From positions 4,464,001-4,528,000 of the forward strand of contig CBDDIB010000002.1 of assembly GCA_965228695.1 (NCBI GenBank): a DNA stretch of 64,000 nucleotides. The letters run 5' to 3'. Positions 8,082 through 17,007 of this stretch are shown here, piece by piece. The translations under genes were made by a program, and so were the position numbers. The stretch is from JAJFJD01 sp965228695. Lineage in GTDB: Bacteria; Pseudomonadota; Alphaproteobacteria; UBA8366. The first letter of the stretch is position 1; each line of letters opens with the position of its first letter. Below the pieces are notes generated by a model. The model was not told the origin of the DNA and ran no database searches. It saw only the letters and a list, made by a program, of their open reading frames with translations.

Positions 8082-9080
8082 GTGGCCAATCTCCTTGAGA
8101 TTGAAGGACTGCAAACGCAGTTCTTCACGTCGGCTGGAACCGTCAAGGCGGTCGACGGAATTTCGTACAACGTGGAAGAAGGCGAAACTGTCGCCGTCGT
8201 CGGTGAATCCGGCTGCGGTAAGTCGGTAAGCGCCTTATCGATTCTCCGGCTCGTCGCCGATCCCCCAGGGAAGGTCGTCGGCGGCAGCATCAAGTTCCAG
8301 GGACGCGATCTGCTTAAGTTATCCGACGAGGACATGCGGTCGGTTCGCGGAAACGACATCGCGATGATCTTCCAGGAACCGATGACGTCGTTGAACCCGG
8401 TGCTGACGATCGGATTACAGATCACCGAAACGCTGCAGCATCATCTCGGTATGAGCGACGAAGAGTGCAACGCCCGGGCCGTCGAGTTGCTCGGCATGGT
8501 CGGCATCTCGGAACCGGATCGCCGGTTGACGCAATACCCGCATCACTTGTCGGGCGGCATGCGCCAGCGTGTGATGATCGCTATCGCGCTCGCCTGCGAG
8601 CCGAAGCTGATCATCGCCGACGAACCGACCACGGCGTTGGACGTGACGATTCAGGCGCAGATCCTGGAGTTGATGAAGGATCTGACCCGACGTCTAGACG
8701 TGGCCCTGATCGTGATCACGCATAACCTTGGCGTCGTGGCACGCTACGCGGACCGCGTAAACGTTATGTATGCGGGCAGGATCATCGAGACGGGAACTGC
8801 CGAAGAAATTTATCACAATCCGAAACACCCCTACACGCTGGCGCTGTTGAAATCCGTGCCGCGGCTCGACCAGCCTCGTGCGGCCAAGTTGGACCCGGTT
8901 GAAGGCCAGCCGCCCGATTTGGCGCGGTTGGGCGTGGACTGCCCGTTCCGGCCCCGCTGCCGGTTCGCCGTCGATAAATGCGCGCAGGAACGTCCGGAAC
9001 TTCTCGAGGTTTCGTCCGGGCATTATTCCGCGTGCTGGGAAAAAGACAATCTAACCTCGACTGGGAACCCCGTGTCATGA
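8082..9080 (+). CDS. dppD: Dipeptide/oligopeptide ABC transporter ATP-binding protein, DppD/OppD type
   Basis: A 332-residue cytoplasmic ATPase energising import of a peptide-like or nickel-like substrate. It shows Walker A GESGCGKS, the Q-loop IFQEPMTSLNP, the signature LSGGMRQR, Walker B LIIADEPTTALD and the switch His in VITHN. The C-terminal oligopeptide-ABC domain contains the Cys-rich CPFRPRCRFAVDKC, which in this family can bind an Fe-S cluster. Its stop overlaps the next ATG (ATGA). Substrate is unknown. Start at GTG 8082 is chosen for its Shine-Dalgarno sequence. Confidence 0.92.
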   Translation: MANLLEIEGLQTQFFTSAGTVKAVDGISYNVEEGETVAVVGESGCGKSVSALSILRLVADPPGKVVGGSIKFQGRDLLKLSDEDMRSVRGNDIAMIFQEPMTSLNPVLTIGLQITETLQHHLGMSDEECNARAVELLGMVGISEPDRRLTQYPHHLSGGMRQRVMIAIALACEPKLIIADEPTTALDVTIQAQILELMKDLTRRLDVALIVITHNLGVVARYADRVNVMYAGRIIETGTAEEIYHNPKHPYTLALLKSVPRLDQPRAAKLDPVEGQPPDLARLGVDCPFRPRCRFAVDKCAQERPELLEVSSGHYSACWEKDNLTSTGNPVS

Positions 9081-10111
9081 GTGAAGCAACCGCAATGCAA
9101 TCTTCCGACGCCACCCCCGCCGCGAAGGGCGCGTTGGGCGACACGTTGATCGACGTCAAAAACCTCAAGATGCACTTTCCGGTGACCGAAGGCGTCATCA
9201 TTCCAAAGGTCGTGGCGCATGTTAAGGCGGTCGACGGTATCAGCTTTAGCATCAAGAAGGGCGAAACCCTGGGGCTGGTCGGAGAGTCCGGCTGCGGCAA
9301 GACCACGACCGGCCGCTGCATCCTGCAACTCGAAACCCCGACCGACGGTGAAATCCTGTATGAAGGAACCAACCTGAATAATCTGGATTCGAAGGCGATG
9401 ACCCCGTTCCGCCAGAAGATTCAGGTGATTTTCCAGGATCCATACAGTTCGCTCAATCCGCGGATGAAGATCGGTGAAATTCTGTCCGAGCCGATGCGGG
9501 TTCACAATATCATTCCGGAACAGGCGGACCGCGATAAGCGGGTGCTCGACCTGCTCAATGTCTGCGGCCTGAGCCCTCGTTTTGCCGATCGGTATCCGCA
9601 TGAAATGAGCGGCGGTCAACGTCAGCGCGTCGGCATCGCCCGCGCCTTGGCGATGGATCCGGATTTTATCGTCTGCGACGAAGCCGTGTCGGCGCTAGAC
9701 GTATCGATCCAAGCGCAGGTCATCAACCTGTTGGAAGATCTGCGCGATGAGTTCGGCCTGACCTATCTGTTCATTTCACATGACCTCAGCGTCGTGCGGC
9801 ATCTCTGCCATCGCGTCGCCGTAATGTATCTGGGCAAGATGGTCGAATTGGCGGAGTGCGACGAGCTGTTCGACAACCCGATTCACCCCTACACCAAGGC
9901 GCTGCTGAATGCGGTGCCGATCCCGGACCCGACACTCGAAGCAACCCGCGAGCATCAGATCATCAAGGGCGAAATTCCCAGTCCGATTAATCCGCCGAGC
10001 GGTTGCGTTTTCCATCCGCGCTGTGAAATGGCGGTTGAAAATTGCTCGAAAAACGTGCCGGAGTTCCGGGAAATCAAGCCAGGCCATTGGGTGGCCTGCA
10101 CCGAGGTCTGA
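9077..10111 (+). CDS. dppF: Dipeptide/oligopeptide ABC transporter ATP-binding protein, DppF/OppF type
   Basis: A 344-residue second ATPase that pairs with DppD. Motifs: Walker A GESGCGKTT, Q-loop FQDPYSSLNPRM, signature MSGGQRQRV, Walker B FIVCDEAVSALD, switch His in FISHD. The C-terminal extension carries CVFHPRCEMAVENC, like that of DppD. The ATG at 9077 overlaps the dppD stop by four bases, indicating translational coupling; a longer open frame upstream lies within dppD and is not used. Unlike the classic order with the binding protein first, here both ATPase genes come first. Confidence 0.92.
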   Translation: MSEATAMQSSDATPAAKGALGDTLIDVKNLKMHFPVTEGVIIPKVVAHVKAVDGISFSIKKGETLGLVGESGCGKTTTGRCILQLETPTDGEILYEGTNLNNLDSKAMTPFRQKIQVIFQDPYSSLNPRMKIGEILSEPMRVHNIIPEQADRDKRVLDLLNVCGLSPRFADRYPHEMSGGQRQRVGIARALAMDPDFIVCDEAVSALDVSIQAQVINLLEDLRDEFGLTYLFISHDLSVVRHLCHRVAVMYLGKMVELAECDELFDNPIHPYTKALLNAVPIPDPTLEATREHQIIKGEIPSPINPPSGCVFHPRCEMAVENCSKNVPEFREIKPGHWVACTEV

Positions 10112-10181
10112 CCAGCGTCATTGCGTTCGAAGGAACGCTGGCAGACATGTCCGGCGGAAACAAGAACAACGCGCCGCCGGA
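10112..10181 (+). other. Two hairpins between dppF and the binding-protein gene
   Basis: CCAGCG (10112-10117) pairs with CGCTGG (10136-10141). TCCGGCGG (10150-10157) pairs with CCGCCGGA (10174-10181), followed by TTGTT. Neither has a strong T tract, so they look like mRNA-processing or stability elements that could set the dose of the binding protein relative to the ATPases. Confidence 0.35.
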
Positions 10182-10242
10182 TTGTTACCGTTAGGCTGCA
10201 CGCCCCTGTTTGTTCATAATCATGAATAGGTAGGATGGGAGG

Positions 10243-11865
10243 ATGACGACATTTAGACGGAGTTTGGCGACCGTCGCCGTGGCGTTGGGAAGTTCCCTCG
10301 CGTTCGGTGCGGTTTCCGGCGCGGCACTCGCAGAGACGCCCGTGAGGGGCGGCGTCTTGAGTTTCGTCGTCGGCAGCAAGATTCCGTCTTACGATGGGCA
10401 TCAGGAAACTACGTTCGGCATGATCCATCCGATCCGGCCGTTTTACAGCCTGTTGCTGCGCATCAATCCCGACAATCCCCAATCGCCGACCGATATCATC
10501 TGCGACCTTTGCGAAGGCAAATGGACAACGAGCAACGGCGGCAAGACCTATACGTTCAAGATCAAAAGCGGTGTCACCTTTCACGACGGCACCCCATTGT
10601 CGTCGGCGGACGTGAAGGCCACGCTCGACAAGATTATCTTTCCGCCCAAGGGCGTCCCGAGTTCACGGAAGGCCTGGTACACCCAAGTGGCAAGCGTCGA
10701 GGCGCCCAATGCCACGACCCTGGTCGTCAATTTGAAACGGCCGCTGCCCGCGCTCATCCCGGCTTTGGCCTCACCGTTCAACTTCATCTATTCGAAGAAG
10801 GACATCGACGAGAACGGCTATGGCTGGCACAAGAAAAACGTGAACGGCACCGGCGCTTTCCAATTCGTGCAGCATCAACCCGGGGCTTTCGTCGAAGGCA
10901 AGCGGTACGACCGCTTCCATGTGGACGGGCAACCTTATCTCGACGGTTACAAGGCGATCTCGGCGCCGAAGATGTCGGTCCGCCTGCAGGCAATCCGCGG
11001 CAACCGGGCATCGATCGAGTTCCGCGGGTTTCCGCCGAAGGCGCGTGACGATCTTGTCAAAGCGCTCGGAAAGAAGATCAAGGTCCAGGAAAGCAATTGG
11101 AACTGCCTGATGGGGACGAGCCCCAACCAGCGTAAGAAACAGTTCCAGGATGTGCGCGTTCGTCAGGCATTGGGATACGCACTCGACCGCTGGGGCGGAT
11201 CGAACTACCTCGCGCGCATCGCCATCGTGAAAACGGTCGGCGGCGTCGTCTTTCCAGGCCACACGCTCGAGGCGACGGCCGCCGAGCTTGCCAAACTTCC
11301 CGGATACGGCAGGGATCTGAAGGCCAGCCGCGCCAAGGGCACGAAACTCCTCGGCGACGCCGGCCAGTCCAACCTTAAGCTGACGCTTTGGAACCGTGCG
11401 GTCGACCAGCCCTACAAGGTCGTCGGCACGTGGCTCATCGATCAATGGCGTAAGATCGGCATTAAGGCGGACCAAAAGGTCGTGCCGTCCGGACCCTGGT
11501 ACGCCGGCCTTCGCAAGACGAAGGATTTCGACGTATCGATCGACTTCAATTGCCAAACGGTCATCAACCCGACGATCGACGTGTCGAAATGGCTGATCGA
11601 TGCCGGCAACAACTATTCAGGCCATACGGACAGCAAGGTCGACGAGATGTATTTCGACATGCTCTACGAGACCGATCCGAAGGGCCAATACAAGAAGATG
11701 CGGACCTACGAGAACCGCCTTATCGGGCAGGCCCACTACATCCCCGCCTTCTGGTGGTACAAGATCAATCCGCATCGCAGTTATGTTAAGGGCTGGAACA
11801 TTGCGCCCAGCCATTACCTGAACCAGGCGCTCGATCGGGTTTGGATCGATCCCAAACTACGATGA
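10243..11865 (+). CDS. dppA: ABC transporter substrate-binding protein, family 5 (DppA-like)
   Basis: A 540-residue periplasmic solute-binding protein of the peptide/nickel family. The first ~31 residues form a Sec signal peptide (RR, hydrophobic core, GAALA cleavage). The mature part shows family hallmarks GKTYTFKIKSGVTFHDG near residue 100 and FQDVRVRQALGYALDR near 305. Many Trp and Tyr residues would line a large binding cleft. GGGAGG precedes the ATG. It is the only binding protein in the operon and so should feed both possible permease pairs. The natural ligand (peptide, opine or other) cannot be deduced. Confidence 0.9.
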   Translation: MTTFRRSLATVAVALGSSLAFGAVSGAALAETPVRGGVLSFVVGSKIPSYDGHQETTFGMIHPIRPFYSLLLRINPDNPQSPTDIICDLCEGKWTTSNGGKTYTFKIKSGVTFHDGTPLSSADVKATLDKIIFPPKGVPSSRKAWYTQVASVEAPNATTLVVNLKRPLPALIPALASPFNFIYSKKDIDENGYGWHKKNVNGTGAFQFVQHQPGAFVEGKRYDRFHVDGQPYLDGYKAISAPKMSVRLQAIRGNRASIEFRGFPPKARDDLVKALGKKIKVQESNWNCLMGTSPNQRKKQFQDVRVRQALGYALDRWGGSNYLARIAIVKTVGGVVFPGHTLEATAAELAKLPGYGRDLKASRAKGTKLLGDAGQSNLKLTLWNRAVDQPYKVVGTWLIDQWRKIGIKADQKVVPSGPWYAGLRKTKDFDVSIDFNCQTVINPTIDVSKWLIDAGNNYSGHTDSKVDEMYFDMLYETDPKGQYKKMRTYENRLIGQAHYIPAFWWYKINPHRSYVKGWNIAPSHYLNQALDRVWIDPKLR

Positions 11866-11939
11866 ACGCACGGTAGCTTAAAGAACGCCCGCCTATCCAA
11901 ATCGTTGGATTCGAGGGCGAACCGCGGAGCAAAAAGTAA

Positions 11940-12911
11940 ATGTACAAATATACGATCAAACGTATCTTGCTGATGTTTCCGACGCTGATCGGCGCAGCAA
12001 TCCTGGTGTTCGGCCTGCTGCGGCTGATCCCGGGCGACGTCTGCGAGCTGCGCATGGCCGGCGAAGGGTCATTCGTGGATCCGGAGGCGATCAAGGCCTG
12101 TCAGGTCGATCTCGGCATGGACCAGCCTATTTTCCTCCAGTTCTGGGACTTCATCTCAGGATTCTTCACCTTCAACCTGGGCACGTCCATGTGGACGGGG
12201 CAGGCCATTACCCATGAAATCGGGTTGCGGTTCGAATTGTCGATGCAGGTCGCGATCATCGCGACCGTGGTCAGCGTCATCATTTCGATCCCGATGGGGA
12301 CGATTTCCGCGATCAAGCAGAACACTTGGATCGATTATGTCGTGCGGACCTTCAGCATCGCCGGCATCGCAATGCCGTCCTTCTGGCTCGGCATTCTGAT
12401 CATCCTCGGCCTGTTGATCACGACCCAGGCCTGGTTCGGCACCCCCTGGATGCCGCCCATCGAATACGTCGATCCATGGGAAGACCCCCTCGGCAACCTT
12501 TCACAGCTTATATGGCCGGCACTGGCAACCGGGTATCGCTATTCCGCGGTAGCGACCCGTATGACCCGCTCGGCCCTGCTCGAAGTGTTGCGCGAGGACT
12601 ACGTCCGGACGGCCCGGGCGAAAGGTCTTCTCGAGAAGATCATCATCAACCGGCATGCGCTGAAAAACGCCATGTTGCCGGTGGTGACCGTGATCGGCAT
12701 CGAGTTCGCCTTCCTCATGGGCGGGCTGGTCGTGACCGAACAGGTGTTCAATTTGAACGGTCTCGGCAAGCTCTTCGTGGAATCCGTAACGAACCATGAC
12801 TTCACGCTGACACAGGCGCTGGTCATGCTCGTCGCCTTTATCTTCGTCGTCACCAATCTGGTGGTCGACATCTTCTATGCCTGGCTCGATCCTCGAATCC
12901 GGTACAGCTAG
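11940..12911 (+). CDS. dppB: ABC transporter permease, DppB type
   Basis: A 323-residue inner-membrane permease with about six helices. It opens YTIKRILLMFPTLIGAAILVF, typical of DppB/OppB, with LIPGDV following the first helix and the cytoplasmic EAA loop near REDYVRTARAKGLLEK. The EAA loop contacts the ATPases. It pairs with a DppC-type permease to form the channel; two such genes follow. GGAG lies 11 bases before the ATG. Confidence 0.93.
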   Translation: MYKYTIKRILLMFPTLIGAAILVFGLLRLIPGDVCELRMAGEGSFVDPEAIKACQVDLGMDQPIFLQFWDFISGFFTFNLGTSMWTGQAITHEIGLRFELSMQVAIIATVVSVIISIPMGTISAIKQNTWIDYVVRTFSIAGIAMPSFWLGILIILGLLITTQAWFGTPWMPPIEYVDPWEDPLGNLSQLIWPALATGYRYSAVATRMTRSALLEVLREDYVRTARAKGLLEKIIINRHALKNAMLPVVTVIGIEFAFLMGGLVVTEQVFNLNGLGKLFVESVTNHDFTLTQALVMLVAFIFVVTNLVVDIFYAWLDPRIRYS

Positions 12912-12925
12912 GGAGGAAACCTGAC

Positions 12926-13828
12926 ATGAGTACAGTCGAAGAAACTCAAGCCCACGCTGATATCGAAGAACTATTCGACAAACGGTCATGGGGCGAGCGC
13001 GCCATCGACCTGACACGCAAGAACCCGCTCGGTGCGATGGGCGGGCTCTTGGTCTTGATTATGATCGTGCTGGCGATATTCGCGAATTACCTCACGCCAT
13101 TCCATCCGGAAGAGAACTCCTTCGAACATATGCTGGTGCCGCCAGGCGCTGATTTCTGGCTCGGCACCGACCAGTTCGGCCGCGACCTGTGGACACGGAT
13201 CGTGTACGGCGCCCGAACCGCATTATTCGTCGGCTTCGTGGCGGCGTTCGTCGGCTCCTTCATCGGACTGGTGCTCGGCGTCGGCAGCGCCTACTTCGGC
13301 GGCAAGATCGACCTGATCTTCCAGCGCGTCATGGACGTGTTCATGGCCTTCCCGCTGATCATCATGGCGCTCGCCGTGGTGTCGATCTTCGGAACCGGAA
13401 CGCAAAACGTGATCATCGCGATCACCATCCCGTTCATTCCCCGCTGCGCGCGGGTCGTGCGATCGAATGCCCTCGCCATCCGCGAAATCCCGTATGTCGA
13501 TGCGGCGCGCGCGATGGGCTTCAGCCATATGCGGATTATCTTGCGGCATATGGCGCCGAACGTGATGGCGCCCTTCCTGATCATGCTCACGGCCTTCGTC
13601 GGGCAGGCGATCCTGCTTGAGGCATCGCTCTCCTACCTCGGCCTCGGGGTTCAGGAACCGACACCGGCCTGGGGTCTGATGCTTCAGGGCGGCGCCGAGG
13701 AATATGCCGAAAGCGCACCGTGGGTTGCCGTTTTCCCGGGCTTGGCGATTACGCTCGCCGTCTTCGGGTTCAACCTATTCGGCGACGCAGTTCGGGATAC
13801 CTTGGACCCGAGATTGCGTTCGCAATAA
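12926..13828 (+). CDS. dppC: ABC transporter permease, DppC type (first copy)
   Basis: A 300-residue permease with the DppC-type layout: a soluble N-terminus, the first helix at ~38-58, then the WLGTDQFGRDLWTR pattern and the permease domain with five more helices. The EAA loop is IPYVDAARAMGFSHMRIILRH. AGGGAGG lies shortly before the ATG. A second, closely related gene starts 128 bases later. The two differ most in the N-terminal 40 residues and in the periplasmic stretch before the third helix. Confidence 0.92.
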   Translation: MSTVEETQAHADIEELFDKRSWGERAIDLTRKNPLGAMGGLLVLIMIVLAIFANYLTPFHPEENSFEHMLVPPGADFWLGTDQFGRDLWTRIVYGARTALFVGFVAAFVGSFIGLVLGVGSAYFGGKIDLIFQRVMDVFMAFPLIIMALAVVSIFGTGTQNVIIAITIPFIPRCARVVRSNALAIREIPYVDAARAMGFSHMRIILRHMAPNVMAPFLIMLTAFVGQAILLEASLSYLGLGVQEPTPAWGLMLQGGAEEYAESAPWVAVFPGLAITLAVFGFNLFGDAVRDTLDPRLRSQ

Positions 13829-13866
13829 GCCAACGTTTAAGGCAATATGCCTTAGAGTTGATCAGT

Positions 13867-13893
13867 GGCCGCCGCGTGCTAAACGCGGCGGCC
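13867..13893. other. Perfect GC hairpin between the two dppC copies
   Basis: GGCCGCCGCG (13867-13876) pairs perfectly with CGCGGCGGCC (13884-13893) around a seven-base loop TGCTAAA. No T tract follows. It could stabilise the upstream mRNA or partly terminate, lowering the second permease. Confidence 0.55.
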
Positions 13894-13955
13894 CCGTCAT
13901 GAAAGAGAACTGAAATCCCGCCCCATGCCCCGGGGCTAACAGATGGTAGAACGGT

Positions 13956-14846
13956 ATGTCAGTAGCCGAACACCTCGAACAACCGGAAACGTATATTCGG
14001 CGCCCCTGGCACGAAACGCTTTTTGATACTCTCAAGAAGCATCCTTTGGGCGCCTGTGGCGGCGTGATGGTTATCGCGCTGGCCTTGATGGCGATTTTCG
14101 CCGAATACATCGCGCCGCACGACCCGGAAATCAACAATTTCCCGGCCATGCTGCAGCCGCCCGGCGGTGAATATTGGCTCGGTACGGATCAGTTCGGACG
14201 GGATTTGCTGTCCCGTTGTATCTACGGCGCCCGTACGGCGCTGTTCATCGGATTCATCGCGGCCGGCGTGGGCGCCACGACAGGGCTCGTGATCGGCGTC
14301 GCCAGCGCGTATTTCGGCGGCAAGGTCGATCTGGTCATCCAGCGGTTCATGGATGTCTTCATCGCCTTCCCGACGATCATCATCGCCCTGTCGGTGGTGT
14401 CAGTCTTCGGATCGGAACTGCATCACGTCATCTTCGCGATCTGCCTTCCCTTCATTCCGGACGCCGCCCGGATCGTCCGGTCGAATGCGTTGGCGATCCG
14501 CGAAATACCCTATGTGGATGCGGCCCGGGCGTTGGGCTTCGGACACGCGCGGATCATCTTGCGTCACATGGCGCCCAACGTCTTGGCGCCATATCTGATC
14601 ATTCTGACCGCGAACATCGGCCAAGCGATCCTGCTGGAAGCCTCACTGTCCTATCTGGGCCTCGGGGTCCAGGAGCCGACGCCGGCCTGGGGCCTGATGC
14701 TGCAGGGCGGTGCCGAGGAATACGCGGAAAGCGCCCCGTGGGTCGCCGTCTTCCCGGGCCTCGCGATCACGTTGACCGTGTTCGGATTCAATCTGTTCGG
14801 CGACGGCGTGCGCGACGCGCTCGATCCTAGGCTGCGTACAGAGTAG
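13956..14846 (+). CDS. ABC transporter permease, DppC type (second copy)
   Basis: A 296-residue permease closely related to the gene just upstream. The final ~60 residues differ at only a few positions, and WLGTDQFGRDL, SNALAIREIPYVDAARA and RIILRHMAPNV are shared. Both copies keep the EAA loop and all helices, so both look functional. One DppB with two DppC proteins would allow two alternative channels. The 3' end overlaps the convergent dioxygenase gene by 20 bases. Origin by tandem duplication is inferred from similarity and adjacency. Confidence 0.9.
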   Translation: MSVAEHLEQPETYIRRPWHETLFDTLKKHPLGACGGVMVIALALMAIFAEYIAPHDPEINNFPAMLQPPGGEYWLGTDQFGRDLLSRCIYGARTALFIGFIAAGVGATTGLVIGVASAYFGGKVDLVIQRFMDVFIAFPTIIIALSVVSVFGSELHHVIFAICLPFIPDAARIVRSNALAIREIPYVDAARALGFGHARIILRHMAPNVLAPYLIILTANIGQAILLEASLSYLGLGVQEPTPAWGLMLQGGAEEYAESAPWVAVFPGLAITLTVFGFNLFGDGVRDALDPRLRTE

Positions 14847-15702
14847 ACGACGGAACGATATGACGCTGCGGTGAGAGCCGCAGCGTCGTTCGTTTCAGCA
14901 GCCGGTTCTGCGCGGGATCGAACGGATCCCGCCGGTGCAGCAGAAAACCGTTATCCCACATGATCAAATCGCCCACTTGCCACCGGTGCGTATAGACGAA
15001 CTGCGGCTGCGTGGCGTGGGCATTCAATTCATCCAACAGCGCCCGCCCCTCCTCGGCCGGTAGTCCGTCGATGCCGACCGACGTCGTCGGATCCAGGTAA
15101 AGCGACTTTCGCCCGGTCACCGGGTGCCGGTTGACCAGCGGGTGGGTTACCGGGGGCGTCTTGCGCCGCAGCTCCTGGGACATCGGTTTCTCGTCGTCAT
15201 AGGTGGATTGCCGCGCGATGTAGTCGTAGACCGCGCTCAGCCCCTCGATCCGCTGCTGCATATCGCCGGGCAACGCATCATACGCAAGCTGCAGATTGGC
15301 CCAATGGGTGTTGGCCCCGTCGCGCGGCATCTCGACCATATACAGTATGCTGCCCGTGGCCGGATCGGTCACATAGGACTGGTCGGTGTGCCAATCGAGT
15401 TCGCCCGCGCCCAGACCGCCGATCGAGTTGCCGTGATAGTCCTTCATGTTGGATATCTGCACGACCTCGGGCAGCGACGCCTGCCAATCGGTCCGGACGA
15501 TGATGTCCAATTCGCCGAACCGCCTGCTAAAGGCGACGAGTTCGGCCTCCGACAAGGCCTGGCGGCGAAACAGCAAGACACCTTGGCTGCTCCACGCCGC
15601 CGCCAACTCGGCGACGGACGCGTCGTCGATATCGGCCCAGAGATCAAGCCCGGTCACCTCGAAGGCGAAGTTATCGTCGATCGGGGAAATCTTCATGGTC
15701 AC
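14827..15702 (-). CDS. TauD/TfdA-family Fe(II)/2-oxoglutarate dioxygenase
   Basis: A 291-residue non-heme iron oxygenase. The facial triad is visible as His105-x-Asp107 in LDWHTDQSY and His256 in FLLHRRD, and Arg271 in LKRTTLR is placed to bind 2-oxoglutarate. Relatives hydroxylate taurine, 2,4-D, alkyl sulfates, carnitine precursors and other small acids. It ends inside the permease operon on the opposite strand and starts about 80 bases from the divergent CoA-transferase gene, so it may belong to the same catabolic theme. The substrate is not identifiable. Confidence 0.88.
   Translation of the reverse strand: MTMKISPIDDNFAFEVTGLDLWADIDDASVAELAAAWSSQGVLLFRRQALSEAELVAFSRRFGELDIIVRTDWQASLPEVVQISNMKDYHGNSIGGLGAGELDWHTDQSYVTDPATGSILYMVEMPRDGANTHWANLQLAYDALPGDMQQRIEGLSAVYDYIARQSTYDDEKPMSQELRRKTPPVTHPLVNRHPVTGRKSLYLDPTTSVGIDGLPAEEGRALLDELNAHATQPQFVYTHRWQVGDLIMWDNGFLLHRRDPFDPAQNRLLKRTTLRLSPQRHIVPSSTLYAA
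14862..14887. terminator. Hairpin at the end of the transporter operon
   Basis: GACGCTGCGG (14862-14871) and CCGCAGCGTC (14878-14887) form a perfect 10-bp stem with loop TGAGAG. It lies 15 bases after the last permease stop and is followed by GTTCGTTTC, a weak T tract. It also lies within the last codons of the convergent dioxygenase gene, so it must serve both as structure and as coding sequence. Confidence 0.5.
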
Positions 15703-15782
15703 GTTCTCTTGCTTCGTTGGGCGTCGGTGCGCGATTATGCGGCCTTGCGAAAAATACCAACAAATCGATTGAAAGACGATTC

Positions 15783-16994
15783 ATGCCAACCGAGACCGAA
15801 GCCGCCGCCGCACCGCTCGCCGGTGTTAAAGTCGTTGATATCGCCAACTTTCTCGCGGGCCCCATCTCCTCGATGTTCCTGGCCGACTTCGGCGCGGACG
15901 TGACCAAGGTCGAGCGCCCGGAAACCGGCGACGAAATCCGCTATTGGGGCAACAACAAGGACGGCGTCGGCTTGATGTACAAGCTGATCAACCGCAACAA
16001 ACGGTCGGTCACCGCCGACCTGCGGACGCCGCTCGGTGTCGAGATCGTCAAACGCCTCATCAAGGACGCCGATATCGTCATCGAGAATTACCGCAAGGGC
16101 ACGCTGGAAAAGTGGGGCCTCGGCTATGACGTGCTGAGCGAGATCAACCCGGGCTTGATCATGATCCGGCTCACCGGGTTCGGACAGACCGGCCCCAACA
16201 GCCACCGCCCGGGATTCGGCACCCTCGCCGAGGGCTATGCCGGCTACGCCTATATCACCGGCTATCCCGGACAGCCGCCCTTGCTGCCGGGCTTCGGCTT
16301 GGCCGATGACACCTCGGGTCTGATGGGCGCCTTCCTCGCCATGGTCGCGCTGCAGGAAAAGAACCGCTCCGGCAAGGGCCAGATCGTCGACTTCGGGATT
16401 TACGAGCCGTTGTTCACGCTGCTCGGGCCGCAGGTCGTCGACTACGATCAGCTCGGGATCGTTCAGGAGCGCAACGGCAGCCGCCTGCCCTTCACCGCCC
16501 CCCGCAACACCTACCGCACCAAGGATGACAAGTGGGTATCCATCTCGGGCAGCGCACAGTCGACGTTCGAGCGCATGTGCGACGCGTTGGGCATTCCCGA
16601 CGTTCCGAAGGACCCGCGGTTTCTCGATAACCGGCTCCGCATTCAGAATTCGCCGGCGCTGGACGACGCCCTGCAATCGGCGATCGAGAAGTTCGATCGC
16701 GAGGATCTTCTGGCGCTGTTCGAGAAATTCGACGCAACCGCCGCCCCCTGCAACAACATCAAGGAAATCTTCGAGGACGAACATTTTCAAGCGCGCGAGA
16801 ATATCGTCGCGATCGACGACGAGGAGTTGGGCGGCCCGCTCCGCATGCAGAACGTCGTCGGGAAATTCTCGCGCACGCCCGGCAAGATTCATCATGCCGG
16901 CCCGATCCTGGGGTCAAGCAATCGGCAGGTGCTGATCGACGAATTGGGCTTCGACGAGGCGGAACTGAAAGAGGCCGGCTACACGCTGGACTAG
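15783..16994 (+). CDS. Class III CoA-transferase (CaiB/BaiF family)
   Basis: A 403-residue family III CoA-transferase, which moves CoA from one acyl group to another through an aspartyl-CoA thioester. LAGVKVVDIANFLAGPISSMFLADFGADVTKVE is the usual N-terminal fold (quoted across residues 12-44 in parts: LAGVKVVDIANFLAGP then MFLADFGADVTKVE). The likely catalytic Asp is Asp175 in GLADDTSG, aligned with Asp169 of formyl-CoA transferase. The ATG at 15783 is chosen over the longer frame because family members begin near here. The next gene, 13 bases on, is an HMG-CoA-lyase-like aldolase, so the product is probably an acyl-CoA that the lyase cleaves. Succinyl-CoA is a plausible CoA donor, but not shown. 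Confidence 0.9.
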   Translation: MPTETEAAAAPLAGVKVVDIANFLAGPISSMFLADFGADVTKVERPETGDEIRYWGNNKDGVGLMYKLINRNKRSVTADLRTPLGVEIVKRLIKDADIVIENYRKGTLEKWGLGYDVLSEINPGLIMIRLTGFGQTGPNSHRPGFGTLAEGYAGYAYITGYPGQPPLLPGFGLADDTSGLMGAFLAMVALQEKNRSGKGQIVDFGIYEPLFTLLGPQVVDYDQLGIVQERNGSRLPFTAPRNTYRTKDDKWVSISGSAQSTFERMCDALGIPDVPKDPRFLDNRLRIQNSPALDDALQSAIEKFDREDLLALFEKFDATAAPCNNIKEIFEDEHFQARENIVAIDDEELGGPLRMQNVVGKFSRTPGKIHHAGPILGSSNRQVLIDELGFDEAELKEAGYTLD

Positions 16995-17007
16995 GGGAAA
17001 CAACATC

